DNA from: Trueperella bonasi
GTDB lineage: Bacteria; Actinomycetota; Actinomycetes; Actinomycetales; Actinomycetaceae
Assembly: GCF_030811535.1 (NCBI RefSeq)
Contig: NZ_JAUSQX010000001.1
Location: 1,426,001-1,490,000, forward strand
DNA: 64,000 nucleotides
Reading direction: 5' to 3'
The position numbers were made by a program, and so were the translations under genes. The notes beneath the pieces are model-generated. The model was not told the DNA's origin. It searched no databases and saw nothing but the letters and a program-made list of their open reading frames with translations. Shown one piece after another: positions 59,488 to 64,000 of this stretch; within the stretch, counting starts at the first letter, position 1; each line of letters opens with the position of its first letter.

Positions 59488-59754
59488 ATGAAGAAAGACA
59501 TCCATCCCCCATACCAACCGATCGTCTTCAGAGATCGCTCGGCGAATTTTATGTTGAAGACCCGTTCCACCTTGACCTCGGAAAAGACGGTCGAATTTGA
59601 AGGCGAAGTCCTCCCCGTCATCGACGTGGAAATCTCCTCGGCCTCCCACCCCTACTACACGGGTAAGGCGCGAGTTGTGGACACCGAAGGCCGAGTCGAA
59701 CGCTTCAACCGGCGCTACGGCAAAAAAGCAACGAGGAAAGATCATGAAAGTTAG
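59488..59754 (+). CDS. rpmE2: 50S ribosomal protein L31 type B, zinc-free form
   Basis: 88 residues: [51 protein letters not shown]; no Cys. Paralogue of the zinc-binding L31 at 16037. No strong ribosome site; the start is fixed by family alignment. Overlaps rpmJ by 11 bp. Confidence 0.94.
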   Translation: MKKDIHPPYQPIVFRDRSANFMLKTRSTLTSEKTVEFEGEVLPVIDVEISSASHPYYTGKARVVDTEGRVERFNRRYGKKATRKDHES

Positions 59755-59866
59755 AAACTCGTTGAAATCATTGAAAAACCAGCCAGGAGCCCAGGTGGTG
59801 CGCAGGCGTGGGCGCGTCTACGTGATCAATAAAAAGAACCCCCGATTCAAAGCGAGGCAGGGATGA
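59744..59866 (+). CDS. rpmJ: 50S ribosomal protein L36, zinc-free form
   Basis: 40 residues ([20 protein letters not shown] ...), the C-minus L36 lacking the zinc-binding Cys3His set. Starts within rpmE2 and its stop overlaps the COG0523 ATG (ATGA), so the plus-strand zinc operon was rpmE2-rpmJ-COG0523. Confidence 0.93.
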   Translation: MKVRNSLKSLKNQPGAQVVRRRGRVYVINKKNPRFKARQG

Positions 59867-60709
59867 CGTCCCAATCGGCAGAAAAATCGCCTGTCCCGGT
59901 GGTGCTCGTGTGCGGGATCGATGGGGCACTCGCGCAGGCAAGCTCGGCAGCGCAGCTCGCACTCCCGGAGGCCGTCGTCGTCCGCCACACGCTTGATCCC
60001 GAGCGTGACGTGCTCACCCGCACCGTCCACGAACTCCTCGGCCACATTGAAACCGTGGAAATCAAGCTTGACCACGCGTGTATTGCCTGCGCGATTCGCG
60101 CCGATATTGTTCCGACGCTCGAAAAGCTTGCCCGCTCTAGGCGCTGGCCAGCAATCATTGCGGAGCTTCCGGCAACGACCGAGCCGATGCAGATCTACCA
60201 CGCACTGGCGCTATCCCATACGGCAGCCGATTATGTCCGTATCGGCTCAATCCTTGCGGGCCTCACGGGGCCCAGCATCATAGCTGATTGCCTCGGATCG
60301 CAATATTTGACCGATCGCGGATTGCCTGTGCGCGCCGACGACGATCGGGGAATCGCCGCGGCCGTTTCACCCCGAAAGATTTATGGACAATCTAGCGCGA
60401 CTTGCGCACTGGCAGGTTCGGGGCAGGGGAGTGTTCTGGCTGCCCACGCGGCCAGATCAGGTGTGCCTGTGGGACGGTGCAGGGGGAGCATTATGCATCG
60501 GCGCTCAGGAACGCGTCGAAGCCGAACCTCACATGTCACGAATTTTCATCGTTGGCCACGGCGAGGGGCGCTCCGAGATTGAGGCGGCTTTCGAAGCCAG
60601 CCTCGTCAGCGAAGCTGAACTTGCTGACCGGCCCGGTGCATGGCTGGTTGCCGAAGACGGACTCGAAGACTGGCTTGGCCCTATCAACGCCTCGAGCTTT
60701 AGTCACTAG
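59863..60709 (+). pseudogene. COG0523/CobW-family zinc-chaperone GTPase with internal deletion and frame change
   Basis: The N-terminal frame (59863 to about 60360) encodes PVPVVLVCGIDGALAQASSA, KLDHACIACAIRADIVPTLE with the C-x-x-C motif, and TGPSIIADCLGSQYLTDRGL, as in the actinobacterial members found with zinc-free ribosomal proteins. At about 60355 homology moves to the next frame: PRPFHPERFMDNLARLA and RGRGVFWLPTRPDQVCLWDG, the CobW C-terminal domain, ending at 60709. Roughly 80-100 residues between (normally the ...QIEYAD... region) are missing and the join is out of frame. The first frame runs on to 60582, so a truncated protein may still be made. Overlaps the convergent E1-like gene. 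Confidence 0.8.
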
Positions 60710-61652
60710 ACCTGTCAAGTGAGGTACAACCGCAGCTCGGATGCGGCTCTAATATCATCGGTTCGGGCGGCGTGGGAGATGGGCCAACCCGCCACATGTG
60801 CGGGACGCGCCCGGCATCAAAAGCCTCGGTGATATCTCGTACCGCCAGGCTAATGGCGAGCATGGCGGAACCGATTTCAGGTAGGAACGCGGGAGCGGCG
60901 CACGCTTGGCGGATCAGGGTGCGCCAGTTCGGATCGAGTTCTTCTCGGTGCAGCATGAGGCAGTTCGCGCAGGCGGTTTCATGCGCGATGGTCAGCGGCC
61001 CAACAATGATGTCCACCTCCTCAATCCACGCCTGATAAACGGGCACCTGCTCTGCGGCGTATTGACCCACTGTGATGGGATCAATCGCATAGGTGCCGGT
61101 AACGACGACGAGGTCCGGTTGGCTTGAGGTGCGCTTGCCGGCCCGCACGTGAGGGCTTTCCCTGCGGACAAGAGTTTTCAGGGCTGCCTGCCGGTCCACG
61201 CCGATGCCAAGCTTGCGCATGTGCGGGTGGTCGGTGAACGAAACGACGTCGCAATCATTGGACGTGATACGGCCAAAACCGCAGCGCGCTAGCCCAATCG
61301 CGATTCCAGCACCAAGATAGTCGGCCCTGTCAATGTGGACGTGGTAGCCCTGCCGGTCGGGTACCGAGCCGTGAATACGTTTGGCTGCGAAAGCATCTGG
61401 TAGCGGTGAAGGATCGGGATCAAGCACGCCCGCGCGGCCAAGCATGTTAAGAATGCTGCGCAATCTAGGCGCGGAAATCCCTGTAGCTCGGGCGCGAGCT
61501 GTCACCTCGGCGTCCGTATGCGGGCGGGTTAGCCAATCCACAAGCTGAATTTCGCCAGGTGCTAAGCCATCGAGACTTATGCCAAGGCGCGGGTCAAGCC
61601 CAACCTGAGCCCTGTGTGTATCCGTCCAGAAAATTCCCGTAGTTAACTGCAT
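60699..61652 (-). CDS. E1/ThiF-like protein (orphan cyclodehydratase-docking family)
   Basis: 317 residues. The N-terminus is a winged-helix-like region (LAPGEIQLVDWLTRPHTDAE); the centre has a degenerate Rossmann E1 fold (GAGIAIGLARCGFGRITSND; DLVVVTGTYAIDP); ETACANCLMLHREELDPNW and C-terminal PHPSCGCTSLD give a CxxC...CxC zinc site. These are traits of the family labelled 'bacteriocin biosynthesis cyclodehydratase domain', widespread in Actinobacteria beside a zincin gene. No YcaO or precursor peptide is nearby, so a natural-product role is unsupported. Downstream of the zincin-like gene by 56 bp, probably one operon. Confidence 0.8.
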   Translation of the reverse strand: MQLTTGIFWTDTHRAQVGLDPRLGISLDGLAPGEIQLVDWLTRPHTDAEVTARARATGISAPRLRSILNMLGRAGVLDPDPSPLPDAFAAKRIHGSVPDRQGYHVHIDRADYLGAGIAIGLARCGFGRITSNDCDVVSFTDHPHMRKLGIGVDRQAALKTLVRRESPHVRAGKRTSSQPDLVVVTGTYAIDPITVGQYAAEQVPVYQAWIEEVDIIVGPLTIAHETACANCLMLHREELDPNWRTLIRQACAAPAFLPEIGSAMLAISLAVRDITEAFDAGRVPHMWRVGPSPTPPEPMILEPHPSCGCTSLDRSSD

Positions 61653-61708
61653 AGCGAGATCGTAAAGCGGCCCCGGTGCAGGCGCGGACGATATGCACGG
61701 CTGTGGAT

Positions 61709-63133
61709 TTAATCCTTCGCTTCATCCTCGGTTGGGGTATCGTCACCGAACGCGGCTTCATGCGGACCCTTTGGCTGGTTATCATCGGAAAACAATTCCT
61801 CAAGGAAGGTGTCGAGTTCGGCCTCAATATCTTCTTGCTCGGCCGCAAAAAACGATTCGGGATCATCAAGCGCTTTGCTGCTTGGCAACAGATCGGGATG
61901 TGCCCACAGAGCGTCCCGGCCCGCAATCCCCTTCTCAGCCTCGGCCCGCTGCCAAAACGCCGCGGCCTCGCGCTGACGCTGCGCCGCCAGCTCCACGCCG
62001 AGCTGCGCCTCCCACACGGCTTTCGCTGGATTGTCCGTCGCATACCTACGGGTGAACAATTCACGCATGGGTACGGCATTTGGTAGATGTGCCAAAACCG
62101 CGCGTGCCGAGACCTCAGCCACCCAGCCCTCGATGAGCGAAAGCAGATGTTGGAGGCGTTCGACTGAGTCTTCCTGTTCCTGTGAAAGTTCGAGAATGAA
62201 AATATTAGACATGTCGATTTCCGGCATGGCACCAGGATTCATCGGATCGATAGCCATTCCCTGCACCTGCTCCTCAATCGAATCCATGTTGATTTCAATG
62301 CCGGAAGCTATCTGTGCGATCGTGTCCAATACTCGGGGCCGCAGCCAGGGAACCGCTGTGTAAAGTCGTACGGCAGCCGCCTCTTGAACGGCAATGTACA
62401 GCAGGATCTCTTCCTTGGGAACGTCCAGCCCAGCTGCAAACTCAGAAACGTTCGAGGGAACAAGAATCGCGGAAGAACCTTCGAGCAAAGGCACGCCGGT
62501 GTCCGTTGAACCAAATGATTTCACCGCCAGCTCCGCGAGGGCGCCGCCGTATTGGACGCCCAAAACGGATGCGATCATTTTCGAAATGAAACCGGAAGGA
62601 TCGCCGAACATCTGCGCCATTTGCGGTGGCATCTGCTGGGTCTGTTCGGAGAAGGCGTCGGTGAATGCACGCGAAACGTTAGCGCCAATGGGGTCAATAA
62701 GTTTGCGGAAAGTTCCCAGTGAATGTGCGATCCAATCGAGCCTGTTTAAAGCCATATTCGGCCCCTTGGCCGGATTGAACTCGCAGGCGGCATCAAGCCA
62801 CAGCGAGGCGGTACGCATCGCGGAGCGGGTCTCTTCGGCTTTTTCCGCTGTCAGCTTGTCCGCATGAGCGCGCGTCACCGTTTCTCTGGCGACCCGTTCG
62901 GCCAGCTGCCAGTTAACGGGTCCTTCCCCCGATGACCCGAGCATTGACTGTATCTGCTGAGTCACCATGGTGATATTAGCCGGATTGAACAGCTGCGCCA
63001 TTGCTGGATCTTGACCTTCTGATTTCAGTTGCTCAATGATCTGCTCGGCGCCGTCCTCGCCAAAAACAGCGCGTAACATTTCCTCCCAGTTGTGGTCGGG
63101 CTCGCCCCGACCGTTATGATCACTGGTGCTCAT
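61709..63133 (-). CDS. DUF2342 zincin-like metalloprotease family protein
   Basis: 474 residues from ATG 63133, which has a textbook GAGGAGG site; the longer frame starting upstream is not supported. Family features: WQLAERVARETVTRAHAD, LLEGSSAILVPSNVSEFAAG, EILLYIAVQEAAAVRLYTAV with PWLRPRV, and an acidic Asp/Glu-rich C-terminus. In relatives I recall the helix as REAAHxRLF; here the His position is Ala/Val, so a metal ligand may be lost. Conserved actinobacterial neighbour of ylbL (divergent) and the E1-like gene. Function not established. Confidence 0.82.
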   Translation of the reverse strand: MSTSDHNGRGEPDHNWEEMLRAVFGEDGAEQIIEQLKSEGQDPAMAQLFNPANITMVTQQIQSMLGSSGEGPVNWQLAERVARETVTRAHADKLTAEKAEETRSAMRTASLWLDAACEFNPAKGPNMALNRLDWIAHSLGTFRKLIDPIGANVSRAFTDAFSEQTQQMPPQMAQMFGDPSGFISKMIASVLGVQYGGALAELAVKSFGSTDTGVPLLEGSSAILVPSNVSEFAAGLDVPKEEILLYIAVQEAAAVRLYTAVPWLRPRVLDTIAQIASGIEINMDSIEEQVQGMAIDPMNPGAMPEIDMSNIFILELSQEQEDSVERLQHLLSLIEGWVAEVSARAVLAHLPNAVPMRELFTRRYATDNPAKAVWEAQLGVELAAQRQREAAAFWQRAEAEKGIAGRDALWAHPDLLPSSKALDDPESFFAAEQEDIEAELDTFLEELFSDDNQPKGPHEAAFGDDTPTEDEAKD

Positions 63134-63297
63134 ACATTTCCTCCTCGGCTGTCCTCCCACATTAGTTGGCAAGGTCCAGCCAGACAATGCGGAATGGTGC
63201 GCCGGGCGCGAAAATGAGCTTTGACACGAAAACACCGGCATGGCCCAGGTAGCGGGCCATCGGGGGCTCGGCACCGGGCCCAATAGGAAGGGGAAGC

Positions 63298-64000
63298 ATG
63301 CGCAAGGTTGGGCGTCCATCACGAATGTGGATTGCGGGCGCAATCTACGCACTGATGCTCCTTGTCGGGATTGCGATCCCTACGGCCTACATTGTGCAAA
63401 GCCCGGGCCCAGTTCTTGACGTCACGGGAGAGATTGATGGGGAAGAAATCCTGGAAATCTCGGGACTGCCGACGTCGGAGTCCGAAACTGACTTCCTGAT
63501 GACGACGGTAACGGCGACTGGCAACGCTGACCACGGCGTACCCGGCGTTGTTGCCGCAAGCGCGGTATTTTCGCGAAATCTCCAGCTCGTTCCCGTCCGT
63601 GCACTGTACCCGCGGGAGGTTACGTCAGCTGAAATACGCGAACGCAATCTGAGCCTCATGGACTTCTCTCAAGACACGGCAGCGGCTGTCGCTTTTGAAA
63701 CCGCCGGACTGGACGTGGCGATGACGCTCAGCATCGCACGAGTGCCAGACGAATCACCGGCCGCCGGAAAACTTCAAGAAGGTGACGTGCTCAAGGCAAT
63801 CTCATCGGCTGCGGACGGAACCAACGGGGTTGAATTTGTGCCGATTGAGACTTTCAAGGACCTTTCGGGCGTCCTCGATGCCACACCTGAGGGCACCGAG
63901 GTGAGTCTGAAAATCGAACGGGAGGGCCAAGAAAAAACGGTGAGCGTCGTAACTGAAGGCTTCGAACCGGATGTCACCGGTTGGGTCCATCCAGGATCGA
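63298..64000 (+). CDS. YlbL-like PDZ/Lon-domain membrane protein (5' part)
   Basis: Starts at ATG 63298 after AGGAAGGGG and runs off the right edge (234 codons seen). One N-terminal membrane helix (AGAIYALMLLVGIAIPTAYI), the family motif VQSPGPVLDV, DFLMTTVTATGNADHGVPG, then a PDZ domain (PAAGKLQEGDVLKAI; LKIEREGQEKTVSVV). The Lon-type Ser-Lys protease domain expected next lies outside the window. Divergent from the zincin-like gene. Confidence 0.88.
   Translation, partial: MRKVGRPSRMWIAGAIYALMLLVGIAIPTAYIVQSPGPVLDVTGEIDGEEILEISGLPTSESETDFLMTTVTATGNADHGVPGVVAASAVFSRNLQLVPVRALYPREVTSAEIRERNLSLMDFSQDTAAAVAFETAGLDVAMTLSIARVPDESPAAGKLQEGDVLKAISSAADGTNGVEFVPIETFKDLSGVLDATPEGTEVSLKIEREGQEKTVSVVTEGFEPDVTGWVHPGS

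Noticed and set aside
60699-61652. E1-like gene considered as part of a thiazole/oxazole-modified peptide cluster
   Set aside because: No YcaO, dehydrogenase, precursor peptide or dedicated exporter adjoins it; the PadR-ABC operon is separated by the ribosomal-protein locus.

Overview
This 64 kb window is chromosomal DNA of a high-GC Gram-positive (Actinomycetota). The evidence is the 2-oxoglutarate decarboxylase Kgd, the mismatch endonuclease NucS, the GlgE glycogen pathway, UvrD2, and the order argS-lysA-hom-thrC-thrB-rho-rpmE-prfA-prmC-sua5-wecA-atp operon-nucS-ybbN-like-glgB-glgE-glgP, which as I recall it closely follows Mycobacterium tuberculosis Rv1292-Rv1328. The moderate GC and compact gene set suggest an Actinomycetaceae host (Trueperella/Arcanobacterium-like); this is inference. 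No rRNA, IS element, phage or CRISPR array was seen; one tRNA-Arg(CCG) is present.

Layout. 1-7.6 kb: 5' part of kgd (minus strand), two CorC/HlyC-type CBS membrane proteins, an M23 peptidase, a glycerophosphodiesterase, tRNA-Arg and a beta-propeller-like lipoprotein. 7.7-20.4 kb: argS, lysA and the threonine branch (hom, thrC, thrB), then rho, rpmE, prfA, prmC, the Sua5/TsaC enzyme, a WecA-type transferase and an AtpI-like protein, mostly start/stop-coupled. 20.6-27.7 kb: complete F1Fo ATP synthase operon atpBEFHAGDC plus a DUF2550 gene. 27.8-33.8 kb: nucS with a coupled small Cys/His protein, an alpha/beta hydrolase, a Scy/FilP/DivIVA-like coiled coil, an uncharacterised membrane protein plus lipoprotein pair, and a redox-dead thioredoxin-TPR protein.

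33.8-38.1 kb is a decaying accessory island. It holds an alpha-glucosidase pseudogene, a MalF tail and a malG with an amber codon, all explained by one deletion across a divergent maltose locus. Next comes an in-frame metF'-'metE deletion remnant with two amber codons and a frameshift. The stretch around it is bounded by a pair of ~57 bp inverted repeats.

38.1-52.2 kb: glycogen/trehalose block on the minus strand: glgP, then glgE-treS-mak (translationally coupled) and glgB, followed by trpS and glgX. Together these interconvert trehalose, maltose-1-phosphate and branched alpha-glucan, although the maltose importer next door is dead. Unusual repeats lie between glgP and glgE.

52.3-64 kb: nudC-uvrD2, a PadR-ABC-FtsX export operon with a clear promoter, then a zinc-starvation locus. 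That locus has zinc-free paralogues of S14, L33 and L28 divergent from L31 and L36, with a Zur-like palindrome between them, and a COG0523 metallochaperone gene broken by an internal deletion. The window ends with an E1/ThiF-like protein, a DUF2342 zincin-like protein and a YlbL PDZ protein. nudC-uvrD2 and E1-zincin-ylbL look like two halves of one conserved actinobacterial block separated by insertions.
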